The position numbers were made by a program, and so were the translations under genes. Below, piece by piece: positions 9,248 through 18,663 of a DNA stretch of 64,000 nucleotides (position 1 is its first letter; each line of letters begins with the position of its first letter). Source of the stretch: Candidatus Zhuqueibacterota bacterium. Lineage in GTDB: Bacteria; Zhuqueibacterota; Zhuqueibacteria; Thermofontimicrobiales; Thiofontviventaceae. Location: contig JAFGDW010000170.1 in the NCBI GenBank assembly GCA_016931935.1, positions 41,931-105,930 on the forward strand. The letters run 5' to 3'. The notes beneath the pieces were generated by a model, which worked only from the letters and a program-made list of their open reading frames with translations, was not told the DNA's origin and searched no databases.

Positions 9248-10387
9248 ATGATTACGATTGAAAAGATAACGAATTTTGATGATGCAAATCTGAAACACAT
9301 GTGGACCGAATTGCTGGCTGAATGTCAGGCGCCCCACATTTTTTTAACATATGAATGGTTGAGTACATGGTGGGAAAGCTATGGCGTCGGCAAGGAGCTT
9401 GCCATTCTTGTTGCCAAAAATGGAGAAACGATCGTTGCAATAGCCCCGCTAATGATTGTCCACCAACGCTTTTCCCCGGTCAAGACGATTGAATTTGTCG
9501 GAACCGGATTTTCCGATTATCATGATTTTATTATTCGGGAAGCACACGAAGAAGTACTTTCCGCTATTTTCGACTATCTGGATTCTATCGGTGCACACGC
9601 CATTCGGTTGCGACACATTCCGGAGTGGTCGGCTAATCTGCCAGTCATTCGAAAAGTACTAAATGAACGATATGACGCTGCCAATGTGAGCGACCAGGAA
9701 ATTGTTGAGTGTCCTTATATTCAATTCACCGGGGATTGGGAATCATATTTTAATAGTCTGCCCCAAAAATTTCGGGCGGATGTTCGTCGCCGTATCAGAC
9801 GAATTGAAGAAAACGGAGAGTTAAAATACATAAGAGTCACAGGCAACGATGAAAATATCACAAAATATTTGGAACAGGTTTTCGATCTTCACCAAAAAAA
9901 TTGGGAGTCACGAAATTTCCGATGTTTCTTCTCATTTGCTAATTCCCGCAACCGGGAGTTTGTCAAAAAAATAACTGAGCGATTCGCGGATAAAAACTGG
10001 TACACGTTATTGCTGTTAATATTTGATGATCAAATTGTGGCGTATACATATGGCTTTACCTATAATAATACTGTCTCCCTGTGGAATACCTCATATGATT
10101 TGGAATACGTGAAATTTGCAGTCGGGAAAATAGTTCACCGATATCTGATTGAAGATTACATCACCAATGGTTTTGAAAAATGCGATTTTATGCGAGGCGT
10201 CGAACCGTACAAAATGGAGTGGTGTAATTCGGTTTTAAAAAATTATGAAATCAGCATCTATTCAAGTGGCCCGATTTCAAAAATTACGGCCTACTACTAT
10301 TTGACATTGAAGCCGTATCTTGAGACTAATGATACATTCAATAGATTATTGAGCGTTAAATTTATAAGTAAGCTGCTGGGAAAATAG
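9248..10387 (+). CDS. GNAT acetyltransferase of the FemAB/CelD (Acetyltransf_6) type
   Basis: I start this at ATG 9248, preceded by GAGGAACGA, rather than ATG 9215, giving 379 residues. The layout fits the double-GNAT FemAB/CelD/BcsL family: an N-terminal half with IFLTYEWLSTWWESYG (about 30-45) and a C-terminal half with FRADVRRRIRRI (about 180), LLIFDDQIVAYTYGFTYNN (about 258) and the late CDFMRGVEPYKMEW (about 317), a hallmark of this group. Members in exopolysaccharide clusters are presumed to transfer acyl or aminoacyl groups to glycans. It lies 50 bp after the flippase-like gene and probably belongs to the same transcript. The precise acyl donor is unknown. Confidence 0.85.
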   Translation: MITIEKITNFDDANLKHMWTELLAECQAPHIFLTYEWLSTWWESYGVGKELAILVAKNGETIVAIAPLMIVHQRFSPVKTIEFVGTGFSDYHDFIIREAHEEVLSAIFDYLDSIGAHAIRLRHIPEWSANLPVIRKVLNERYDAANVSDQEIVECPYIQFTGDWESYFNSLPQKFRADVRRRIRRIEENGELKYIRVTGNDENITKYLEQVFDLHQKNWESRNFRCFFSFANSRNREFVKKITERFADKNWYTLLLLIFDDQIVAYTYGFTYNNTVSLWNTSYDLEYVKFAVGKIVHRYLIEDYITNGFEKCDFMRGVEPYKMEWCNSVLKNYEISIYSSGPISKITAYYYLTLKPYLETNDTFNRLLSVKFISKLLGK

Positions 10388-10549
10388 CAGTACACTATTC
10401 TTTTTCAAATAAACGAGATATGAAAACGGTAATTGTGACAAATATTTTCAATAATGTCATAAACAATTCTGCAAAAATATGTCCTTGCACCTATTCCTTT
10501 ATTAATCAGTAGATTGTCAAATAAATTTCATCGTTTTCGGAGGAAGGGT

Positions 10550-13186
10550 ATGAGAAAGGCCTGGCGTAGCTGCATTTTAAATCTTTCAGTCCTGACGTTA
10601 GGGCTACTCCTTTTGAACGCATCGCGTTCATACGGACATGTTACGTTTACAGATGTAACCTCACAAGCAGGAGCAACCGCGCAGGAGGAAGTTGATGGAT
10701 ATGGTCATGGCGTTGCCTTCGGCGATTTTAACAATGATGGTTTTGAAGATTTGTATTTATTGGTCAATCTTTATGATAACTACCTTTTTATCAGCCGGGG
10801 CGATGGTACGTTTGAAGAGCGAGCTGCTGATGCCGGAGTCCGTGGTCCCGGCAATGGAGTCGGCGATCGCTGTGTGAATATTGTGGATTATGACAATGAT
10901 GGGGATTTGGATATATATCTCACAAATTCCGGCTCCAATAATTTGTATCGGAACAATGGCGGCGTTCATTTTTCTGACGTGAGCTGGGCCAGTGGCGCAA
11001 CAGGTTCCGGCTCTAATTTGGGAGAGCATTCATCGTGGTGTGATTATAATAATGATGGATATATTGATTTCTTCACATCAAACTGGGATGAACGGTGTGC
11101 GCTGTTTAAAAATAACGGAGATGGCACGTTCACGGATGTGACAACGTCAGCAGGAATATCCATCGATCAGGGTTACAGCCCAAGTAATGTATGGTTTGAT
11201 TACGATAATGATGGCAATCTTGACCTATTCGTCAGTCGGGCTGTAGAAAATCCGAATTGGTTATGGCGCAACAACGGCGATGGGACATTTACAGATGTTG
11301 CTTCACAGGCGGGTTTGGTAGTTACTATCGAAGGTCACGGCTCTGCAGCAGCCGATTATAACAATGACGGATTTATCGATCTGTATCAAACCAGTGATAA
11401 AGGCGCGAACGCACTATATCGCAATAATGGGAACGGAACATTTACTGAAGTTGGTGCAGTTGCCCGTGTTGATGACGAACGACGTACACTGGCTGGCGCA
11501 TGGGGCGATTTTGATAATGATGGCTGGCTTGATCTTTTCATCACAAACTATCGGGTGCCCAACTGTCTCTATTTTAACAATGGTGATGGGACGTTTTCAG
11601 TGGACGACAGCTTTTTTGAAGACTGGGAAGCAGGTTATAGTATTACACTGGGCGATTATAATAACGACGGATTTCTGGATATCTACCACTCCAATTCCGG
11701 TCAAAAAAGTCGATTGTTCAGGAATGATAGAAACAGCAACCACTGGTTGAAAATAAGGTTGCAGGGAGTGCAAAGTAACTCTTATGGCATCGGCGCCAGA
11801 ATCGAAGTGCTTGTCGGTTCAGCAAAACAAGATCAGGAAGTCACCGCCGGGAGTGGTTATACAGGACAGAATTCACTCATTATCAATTTCGGTCTGGCGG
11901 GAAGCACCGTGGCCGATAAAGTGATTGTTCACTGGCCCAGTGGCGCCAGGCAAGTACTCACTAATGTTGCAGCGGACCAGAAAATTACAATCGTGGAAGC
12001 GGATAATTCCATCTTCAATATTGCCGGGATGGTCTCTTATTATTCCAATGCGTTATCGGTAGACGATGTCCGACTCGATGTGGATAATGGAAATCAGACA
12101 TTTGATAACAGCATAAATGGTCAATACGCGTTCGATTTGGACGGCTGGGAAAATCATATTATTACGCCGGAAAAAATGACGAACCACAGTGCAGATGGCT
12201 GGGCCGTTGATATGTACGATGCTGCTTTAACGGCGCAACATGCCATTGGCTTGATTACGTTGAATGATATGCAACAGATCGCTGCGCAAATTGATAGTAC
12301 CGGTGAGATTACATTTTTTAACGCCGCGCAAATTGCCCGTTACGCCGTCGGTTTAAATCCAGTCGGCTCAACAATTATCGGATCATGGAAATTTAGTCCG
12401 GCGAGCAGAATCTATGTTGACTTGGAAGCTAATCAAGCCAACCAGAATTACCAGGCTATTTTAGCAGGTGATGTTAGCGGAAGTTGGTCGACTCAACCGC
12501 CATTGTCCAGGGAAAGTCAGGTGACAAATCGATTGTCGGAGTCATATGTTATACAGGATGACACACTCATCCTGCCGTTTTACAATATTCGCAACAGTGC
12601 CATGATTGCATTCGATTTGTCACTTGATTATCCCGATCAATATCTCGAATTTGTGGAAATAGTAAAATCCCCCCGCGGAAAGGATATTTCGTTTGTTTTC
12701 AATAAAACAGAAAATAATATTCGTGTTGGCGGATATAGCGTGAAACAGCACAACGATGATAGCGAATTGTTTGCTTTGAAATTTCATCTCCGTACAAATG
12801 TAGTCCCTGCCGATCGGATTGTGATGAATCATTTCAGAATAAATAATAGTATTTCGGAAACATCGATGATGTCGCTAACAGAAATTCAGGCCGGAAATAC
12901 GCAACCACGGAGTTTTTCACTAATGCAGAATTATCCGAATCCATTTAACAGTTCAACGGTCATTCCGTTGACTATCCCTGAAAGCGATGATGTCACAATC
13001 CAAATCTATAATCAACAGGGCGCGTTGGTACGGATACTTGTAAATGGACGCCTTAAACAGGGAAATCATTCAATCCATTGGGATGGCATGAATAATGAAG
13101 GTGTTACCACTGCCAGCGGTATCTATTTTGTTCAAGTCAATTATAGGCACGAAATTAAATTTTTGAAGCTGGTAACGATACGTTGA
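10550..13186 (+). CDS. Secreted FG-GAP/UnbV propeller protein with dockerin-like, cohesin-like and T9SS sorting domains
   Basis: ATG 10550 is chosen because GGAGGAAGG sits just upstream; the frame also opens at TTG 10514. The 878 residues read in order: signal peptide (1-27, ending in ASRSYG); seven or more FG-GAP/VCBS calcium-binding repeats of the form DYNNDGYIDFF or DFDNDGWLDLF (about 35-390); an ASPIC/UnbV domain (about 395-483, HWPSGARQVLTNV); a dockerin-like region (about 487-647) with VDMYDAALTAQHAIGL and FFNAAQIARYAVGL; a cohesin-like sandwich (about 664-780); and a T9SS type A sorting domain (QNYPNPFNSSTVIPL to the C-terminus). It is probably exported to the outer surface. The propeller suggests adhesion or ligand binding rather than catalysis. 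The dockerin loops have partly lost acidic residues. Confidence 0.85.
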   Translation: MRKAWRSCILNLSVLTLGLLLLNASRSYGHVTFTDVTSQAGATAQEEVDGYGHGVAFGDFNNDGFEDLYLLVNLYDNYLFISRGDGTFEERAADAGVRGPGNGVGDRCVNIVDYDNDGDLDIYLTNSGSNNLYRNNGGVHFSDVSWASGATGSGSNLGEHSSWCDYNNDGYIDFFTSNWDERCALFKNNGDGTFTDVTTSAGISIDQGYSPSNVWFDYDNDGNLDLFVSRAVENPNWLWRNNGDGTFTDVASQAGLVVTIEGHGSAAADYNNDGFIDLYQTSDKGANALYRNNGNGTFTEVGAVARVDDERRTLAGAWGDFDNDGWLDLFITNYRVPNCLYFNNGDGTFSVDDSFFEDWEAGYSITLGDYNNDGFLDIYHSNSGQKSRLFRNDRNSNHWLKIRLQGVQSNSYGIGARIEVLVGSAKQDQEVTAGSGYTGQNSLIINFGLAGSTVADKVIVHWPSGARQVLTNVAADQKITIVEADNSIFNIAGMVSYYSNALSVDDVRLDVDNGNQTFDNSINGQYAFDLDGWENHIITPEKMTNHSADGWAVDMYDAALTAQHAIGLITLNDMQQIAAQIDSTGEITFFNAAQIARYAVGLNPVGSTIIGSWKFSPASRIYVDLEANQANQNYQAILAGDVSGSWSTQPPLSRESQVTNRLSESYVIQDDTLILPFYNIRNSAMIAFDLSLDYPDQYLEFVEIVKSPRGKDISFVFNKTENNIRVGGYSVKQHNDDSELFALKFHLRTNVVPADRIVMNHFRINNSISETSMMSLTEIQAGNTQPRSFSLMQNYPNPFNSSTVIPLTIPESDDVTIQIYNQQGALVRILVNGRLKQGNHSIHWDGMNNEGVTTASGIYFVQVNYRHEIKFLKLVTIR

Positions 13187-13278
13187 CAGCAACTCCCATC
13201 AATAAAATAAGCTGGAATCACAACTAGCTGGCACATATAAAGAATCCGGAAAGGCAGATTAGGCAGGGGGAATAAGTA

Positions 13279-14793
13279 TTGATTAGTATGTTCATTCTTA
13301 TGATAGATTTTAAACGATTTTGTTATGCATCGGTTTGGACAATCTTGATTTCTTTACTATTTTCCATGACCGTATTTTCACAATCCCCAATATATGTTAA
13401 CATTAATGCAACTGGGGCAAATACAGGTGATGATTGGGAAAACGCTTTTACGACAATTCAGGCAGGAATTGATGCTGCAAATGCTAATGCTGTAGAAGTT
13501 TGGGTTGCCCGAGGCATCTATTATGAAAACATTCAGTTGTATGGTAATGTGGCGCTGTACGGTGGATTCTCCGGAAGCGAAAATGAACGTTCACAACGGA
13601 ACCTTTCCCGCAATCAATCAATTATTGATGGCAGCAATACATGGAGAGCTGTTGAAATTACGGGACATAACATTATTGATGGGTTTATCGTTCAACATGG
13701 ATTTTTTGCCTATGATGATAATGATGATGGTCGTGGGGGAGGAATTTTTCTTGAACAGGCGCACGGAACAATTATCCGCAAATGCCGTGTACAAGAAAAT
13801 CTTTCCGACCGTGGCGCTATTTATGTTAGCAGTACAGAAGATGTGTTGGTTGAGTATTGTGTTGTTGCAAATAACCATGGCGTTGTTTGTGCCGGCGGCA
13901 TCGAGCTAAATTATTCGACGGGTATTGTCCGGCAATGTACTATTGTTGACAATATAAGTTTCGGTATTGAAATTCCACACCGGGAAGATCAATTGCTGGC
14001 AGTTCTTTATAATAATATTGTTGTGGGCAATGTATTTAACAATCATCCCCGGTTTGCAGAGCCACTCCCGGATAACGATTTATACCAAATGGCCAAAATG
14101 AGCAACGATCATAATTTCATTGGTAAAATATGGGACTATAGTCCGATATTTGGGGATCCATTTAATCATGACAATCTCTATGGCGATTATGATAGCTTGA
14201 CGCCGGAATTTATGGATCACGATAATGGTGATTTTCATCTGCGCTATAACTCTCCATGTATTGGTACCGGCAGAGCAGGCACTACAATGGGCGCATTTCC
14301 GGAGATTGTGTGCGCAATTTCAGGTACTGTTATATATTGGAATAACGACACGCCAATGGAAAACGTGCTGTTAACGGTGCTGGGTAATGGAATTACGGAT
14401 TCTGTCCACACCGATAATTCGGGTTTTTATGATTTAATTGATTTACCCATTATAAACGAAAATACAATGTACACAATTACTCCAATGCAATTGGATACTG
14501 CGGATTTAAATGTACATATCACAATTGACGATGCGATTTCCGTTGCGCAATACGTTATGAACAATTCATCGTTTAATGAATATCAAACAGTTGCTGCCGA
14601 CTGCAACCGGGATGGCGTCGTTGATATGTACGATGCCGCGTTGATCGCGAGATCTGTCCATCAATCCACTAGCTTGTATGATGTGGGAAATTGTGTGTTT
14701 TACCCCTCTGAAAAAACGTATAACACCCTCATGGAAAATGCAACCGATGTGAATTTTCGAGTTGTGATTGTCGGAGATGTTGATGGTGAATGA
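13279..14793 (+). CDS. Secreted parallel beta-helix protein ending in a dockerin-like domain, no sorting domain
   Basis: 504 residues. The start is TTG 13279, 8 bp after AGGGGG; ATG 13288 is possible. A signal peptide (about 1-35, ending MTVFSQS) is followed by PIYVNINATGANTGDDWENA and TTIQAGIDAA, the usual opening of right-handed beta-helix proteins of the polymorphic-outer-membrane/DUF1565 style, with GGG and IEL-type turns to about residue 345. A carboxypeptidase-regulatory-like domain (about 348-405, ISGTVIYWNNDTPMENVLL) and a dockerin-like domain follow (DCNRDGVVDMYDAALIARSV, about 443-462). The protein stops right after GDVDGE, where its relatives continue into a cohesin-like and T9SS domain. 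It therefore looks C-terminally truncated, and its export route is unclear. Confidence 0.78.
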   Translation: MISMFILMIDFKRFCYASVWTILISLLFSMTVFSQSPIYVNINATGANTGDDWENAFTTIQAGIDAANANAVEVWVARGIYYENIQLYGNVALYGGFSGSENERSQRNLSRNQSIIDGSNTWRAVEITGHNIIDGFIVQHGFFAYDDNDDGRGGGIFLEQAHGTIIRKCRVQENLSDRGAIYVSSTEDVLVEYCVVANNHGVVCAGGIELNYSTGIVRQCTIVDNISFGIEIPHREDQLLAVLYNNIVVGNVFNNHPRFAEPLPDNDLYQMAKMSNDHNFIGKIWDYSPIFGDPFNHDNLYGDYDSLTPEFMDHDNGDFHLRYNSPCIGTGRAGTTMGAFPEIVCAISGTVIYWNNDTPMENVLLTVLGNGITDSVHTDNSGFYDLIDLPIINENTMYTITPMQLDTADLNVHITIDDAISVAQYVMNNSSFNEYQTVAADCNRDGVVDMYDAALIARSVHQSTSLYDVGNCVFYPSEKTYNTLMENATDVNFRVVIVGDVDGE

Positions 14794-14991
14794 GAAGGCG
14801 TGCGGCTGATGTGTTGTCGGTTTCATAGTTCACTTCTGTTTTAACAAAAATCGTAATGTAGCCGATAGATTAGTTATGGAATCATGAAGTAAAAACCGAG
14901 ATAAATGATTCCAGCTTTACCGTGAACAAATATTCAAATAGTTGAATTGAAAGCTATGCATGTATAAAAGCAAACGGATAAGGAGATATAT

Positions 14992-16884
14992 ATGATTGTT
15001 GGGATGTATCGGGCGGAAAAAGATGGTAATTTTACGGAGAATGAATTTAGCCGGCTCAAGGCTGGTGGAAAGCAGTACGATGGTGATGTCGTCACATCGT
15101 TTGAGCACCCTCGACTGGGACTCGCATTTCGTAATGACGGCCTGACTGTTCGAAATAATAAAGATGCTATTTACGTTAGTGATGATAAACAATTGGTAGT
15201 CGCTTGTGAAGGAAATATTTTTAATGAAAATGAATTGCGGGATTCGATTGAAAAGTCACTTTTGGGAAATCGCCGTGATAATGCCGCATTGATCGCTGCC
15301 TGCTACCGAAGCCTGGGGAAAGAGTGCTTTGTGAAGCTGAACGGCAATTTTGTGATTGTTATATGGGATCAGAAAACCGACGAATTGTACGTTGTTCGTG
15401 ATCATGTCGGCGTTGATCCGTTATTCTATGCCTGGGATGGCGAAACGTTGGTGTTCGGCACCTCGCTACAGGGTCTTATTCAAACAAAACTGGTTGAACC
15501 GAAATTAAATATGAAAGCATTGTACACCTATTTTCTGTTCAACTATATACCCGGTTTTGAAGCGCTGGTAGACAAGGTGAAAAAAGTTCGCCCCGGTCAT
15601 TTTCTGTATACATCGAACGGGTCGTTGGCAAATAAACGATACTGGTATCTTTCTTTTGCCCGGGATGAAACATTGGAGTCTAAAGATGAGACATCATATG
15701 CCAGGGAAATGTTTGAATTATTGAAAGATACCGTCGCTATCCGGATTGCATCGAATGAGTCGTCCCATGGCGCATTTCTCAGCGGCGGCATGGATTCCAG
15801 TTCGGTGGTGGGTTTGATGAGCGATATCGGTGCCAGTCCAATCCATACATTTTCCTTCCGTTGCAAGGGAAAAACGTTTGACGAGTCCAAATACGCCAAA
15901 ATTATGTCCGATAATTATGGTACCCAGCATTATTTGGTTGAGTATCCGGCATCAACAATTTCGGCGATCGAAGACATGGTTCGGTTTATGGATGAGCCGT
16001 TCTGTGATATTGGTATAGAAGTTGCATCTTACATTTTAGGTAGAGAAGCTAAGGGTAAAACAAACTACGTACTTACCGGTGATGGTGGTGATGAGCTATT
16101 TGCAGGCCATCCTGTCTATCTCGCCGATGATATGGCACATAAGTTTGACCGGGTACCTCGCCCGGTAAGGCAGCCATTAACTAAATTATTACAATTTCTT
16201 CCCGATACTGATAAAAAGAAAAGTTTGGCTGTCAAAGCAAAACGTTTTTCTTACAGTTATCAGTTCCCTGTGGATTTGTACAGTAACCGCTGGCGGATTT
16301 ACTATACACCGCAGGAGATGGCGGCGTTGATGACTGGAACAATGCACGACGAATTGCAGAGTCTGAATCCGTTAAGCGACATCGCCCACCTGTACGACGA
16401 AGCAGATGGGCAGGATTTCCTGAGCAAAACGCTCTATGGCGATTACATGACGGTGGTTGGATTCTACTTCATCCGCATGAAGCTGTTACGGGCGTTCGGG
16501 CTTGAAGGGCGGTTTCCGATGTTCGATCACCGACTGGTGGAATTTGCAGCTAAAATGCCGTCGTCCTTGAAAATTCGTGGGACAGAAGTAAAATACATTC
16601 TTCACAAAGCGATGGCCGGATTCTTGCCCGATGAAATCGTATTTCGCAAGGATAAACTCGGTCACAGTGTGCCCATGAAGAATTGGATGCGAGACGAACC
16701 GGTGGTTAAAGAGTTTATCGCGGATCATTTATCCGATGCATCGCTACAAAAAAAAGGGTATTTTAATACGAAGTTCGTGCAGCGCATGATAAAGCAGCAT
16801 CTGAGCAAATCGCATAACCATTCGCACCGTTTATGGGCGTTGGTAGTGTTGAAATTGTGGCTGGATGCACATCATGTGTCTTAG
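14992..16884 (+). CDS. Asparagine-synthase-like amidotransferase lacking the catalytic Cys
   Basis: 630 residues, full family length. The start is firm: AAGGAGATATAT precedes the only suitable ATG. The protein begins MIVGMYRAEKD, whereas active class II glutaminases begin MCG, so the N-terminal nucleophile is absent. The rest of the Ntn fold is kept, including VIWDQKTDELYVVRDHVGVD (about 125-145). The synthetase domain is intact, with the PP-loop GAFLSGGMDSSSVVGLM (about 258) and LTGDGGDELFAGH (about 360). It may use free ammonia, get ammonia from a partner, or have changed chemistry. It lies between the secreted-protein genes and the glycosyltransferase block. The 5'-truncated paralogue at window start cannot be compared at Cys2. 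Confidence 0.9.
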   Translation: MIVGMYRAEKDGNFTENEFSRLKAGGKQYDGDVVTSFEHPRLGLAFRNDGLTVRNNKDAIYVSDDKQLVVACEGNIFNENELRDSIEKSLLGNRRDNAALIAACYRSLGKECFVKLNGNFVIVIWDQKTDELYVVRDHVGVDPLFYAWDGETLVFGTSLQGLIQTKLVEPKLNMKALYTYFLFNYIPGFEALVDKVKKVRPGHFLYTSNGSLANKRYWYLSFARDETLESKDETSYAREMFELLKDTVAIRIASNESSHGAFLSGGMDSSSVVGLMSDIGASPIHTFSFRCKGKTFDESKYAKIMSDNYGTQHYLVEYPASTISAIEDMVRFMDEPFCDIGIEVASYILGREAKGKTNYVLTGDGGDELFAGHPVYLADDMAHKFDRVPRPVRQPLTKLLQFLPDTDKKKSLAVKAKRFSYSYQFPVDLYSNRWRIYYTPQEMAALMTGTMHDELQSLNPLSDIAHLYDEADGQDFLSKTLYGDYMTVVGFYFIRMKLLRAFGLEGRFPMFDHRLVEFAAKMPSSLKIRGTEVKYILHKAMAGFLPDEIVFRKDKLGHSVPMKNWMRDEPVVKEFIADHLSDASLQKKGYFNTKFVQRMIKQHLSKSHNHSHRLWALVVLKLWLDAHHVS

Positions 16885-17142
16885 TCATTGCTCAAAAATT
16901 AAATGTAAAATAATTAAATTACAGAAACGTGTCGGTACTTCAGTATGATGAGTAATCGGTGATCAGTAATCGGTGACCCGATCACCGTTCACTGATTACC
17001 GATTACCTTCAATCTATAGGCAAAGATTAATGGTATTATCATGAACATAAAAAGGTAATTAATTTTTGAGCAATCCCTTAGTGTCATAGAAAATTGAAAT
17101 AGATTCGTTTTCTAATGAACACGAATCATCCGGAAAATATAC
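16885..17142 (+). other. Intergenic gap of 258 bp with a long hairpin
   Basis: No gene is supported. Positions 16952-17006 form a long imperfect hairpin (listed separately). The sequence after it is AT-rich. Confidence 0.5.
16952..17006. repeat. Long hairpin built from ATCGGTGATCAGTAATCGGTGA
   Basis: The left arm of 25 bp starting GTAATCGGTGATCAG pairs with the right arm ending CTGATTACCGATTAC, with about three mismatches and a 5-base loop (CCCGA). Each arm itself contains two copies of an ATCGGTGA-like unit. There is no T-tract, so it is more likely a mobile or REP-like repeat than a terminator. Confidence 0.6.
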
Positions 17143-17697
17143 ATGCCGACACCTGTTGCACACGCGTTGTGCGGTTATGTCTGTCACCAAATATCGACCC
17201 GCCGGGGAGAGCGCTGGCAGATTGGACGAATACTTGGATTGATTGTGGTCGCGAACCTGGCGGATCTGGATTATCTGCCGGGCGCCTTTATCAATCAACC
17301 CAATAGTTTTCATCATGGAATGACCCACAGTCTGACATTTGCTGTGTTGTTCGGACTGCTGGCTGGTGCGGTCGGCTATGTTTGGAAACGTCAATTCTGG
17401 TCAGTAGCGATTATCATGACGGTGACGTATGCATCGCACATTTTACTCGATTTTTTCACAATGGATACGGCGGAACCATTCGGCGAGCAACTGTTGTGGC
17501 CATTTTCATCGGCGTATTTTCTTTCTCCGATCGCGTTATTTCGGGATATTGATAAAGGCGGCACAAACGCCACATTTTTTCTACGGGCGTTCGGATTGTA
17601 CAATCTGAAGACAGTCGCACTGGAATGCGCGATCTTCGCGCCAATTATTTTTATAATTCGCTATATGAAGGTAAAGTTCAATGGCAAACGGCAATAA
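17143..17697 (+). CDS. YdjM/DUF457-like membrane-bound metal-dependent hydrolase
   Basis: 184 residues with about four or five membrane segments. Family marks are an early His (PTPVAHALCGYV, about 2-13), NLADLDYLPG (about 44), the paired His/Asp region FHHGMTHSLTFAV (about 56) and SHILLDFFTMD (about 101). These conserved His and Asp residues are why the family is annotated as metal-dependent hydrolase; no substrate is established. The 3' end overlaps the next GT2 gene by 17 bp, so the two are almost certainly cotranslated. A role on lipid-linked glycan intermediates is possible but inferred only from position. Confidence 0.82.
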   Translation: MPTPVAHALCGYVCHQISTRRGERWQIGRILGLIVVANLADLDYLPGAFINQPNSFHHGMTHSLTFAVLFGLLAGAVGYVWKRQFWSVAIIMTVTYASHILLDFFTMDTAEPFGEQLLWPFSSAYFLSPIALFRDIDKGGTNATFFLRAFGLYNLKTVALECAIFAPIIFIIRYMKVKFNGKRQ

Positions 17698-18649
17698 CAA
17701 GAAAAAATCAACCGGACTGGCGGTCTCAGTAGTGGTACCGGTGTACAACGAAGAAGAAAATGTATCGATTCTCCATGAGCGGATTTCCGCCGCCATGCAT
17801 TCCATTAAAAAGCCGTATGAAATTATTATGGTGGACGATGGCAGTCGTGACAGAACGCTGGAGGTGTTGTGCGATATTCAGAAAGATGATCCGAATTTAC
17901 GGGTGGTGAAATTCCGTCGTAATTTTGGCCAGTCAGCGGCGATGGCCGCCGGCTTTGATGCCGCGCGCGGTGACATTGTGGTGGCGATGGATGGTGATTT
18001 GCAGAATGATCCCGGCGACATCCCGTTGCTGCTGGAAAAAATGGATGAGGGATTCGATGTCGTAAGCGGCTGGCGCAAAAATCGCAAGGATAATATGCTG
18101 ATTCGAAAAGTGCCTTCGAAAATTGCCAACCGGCTAATCTGTTCGGTCACCGGAGTTGATTTACACGACACCGGATGTTCACTAAAAGCCTTTCGTAAGG
18201 AAATTATCAAGCGCATCCGCTTGTACGGGGAGTTGCATCGGTTTATTCCAGCGCTTGCTAAAATTGAGGGCGCGCGAATCACCGAGATGGCAGTGAATCA
18301 CCATCCGCGAATTTATGGCCAATCAAAATACAATATCACCCGCACCTTCCGCGTGATAATGGATTTGACATCGTTGAACCTGTTTCTTAAATATTTCAAC
18401 AATCCGCTGCAATTTTTTGGAGGCCTGGGACTTATTCTAATGTTCATCGCTGGCATTATCGGCATGTTAACATTGGGTTTTGCATTCACGCACGATAATG
18501 CTGTCAGTAGCATGAACATATTAATAACCCTTACTTTTTTGCTTGTGATATTGAGTTTTCAATTTATCTTTTTTGGATTGTTAGCCGCCTTGATTGTGAA
18601 GACCGGCAATAAAAAGTCAGCTTACTTAGTGGAAACATTAACCAAATAG
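17681..18649 (+). CDS. Polyprenyl-phosphate glycosyltransferase, GT2 (DPM1/GtrB type), active-looking
   Basis: 322 residues. The GT-A domain shows VVVPVYNEEENV (about 14-25), MVDDGSRDRT (about 49), the catalytic DxD in VAMDGDLQNDPGDIP (about 103), a conserved DTGCSLKAFRKEI (about 165) and the acceptor-side HPRIYGQSKYNITR (about 208). Two C-terminal membrane helices follow (about 245-310), as in GtrB and ArnC. These enzymes load a sugar from a nucleotide donor onto undecaprenyl or decaprenyl phosphate. The start overlaps the YdjM-like gene, and the stop lies 14 bp before a divergent paralogue that has lost the key motifs. The sugar is not predictable. Confidence 0.92.
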   Translation: MANGNNKKKSTGLAVSVVVPVYNEEENVSILHERISAAMHSIKKPYEIIMVDDGSRDRTLEVLCDIQKDDPNLRVVKFRRNFGQSAAMAAGFDAARGDIVVAMDGDLQNDPGDIPLLLEKMDEGFDVVSGWRKNRKDNMLIRKVPSKIANRLICSVTGVDLHDTGCSLKAFRKEIIKRIRLYGELHRFIPALAKIEGARITEMAVNHHPRIYGQSKYNITRTFRVIMDLTSLNLFLKYFNNPLQFFGGLGLILMFIAGIIGMLTLGFAFTHDNAVSSMNILITLTFLLVILSFQFIFFGLLAALIVKTGNKKSAYLVETLTK

Positions 18650-18663
18650 TGCAGGAATAGACA

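Noticed and set aside
11364..11750. 128-codon + strand frame inside the FG-GAP gene
   Set aside because: It is a frame shadow of calcium-binding repeats (AATGATGG-type text) and has no independent start signal.
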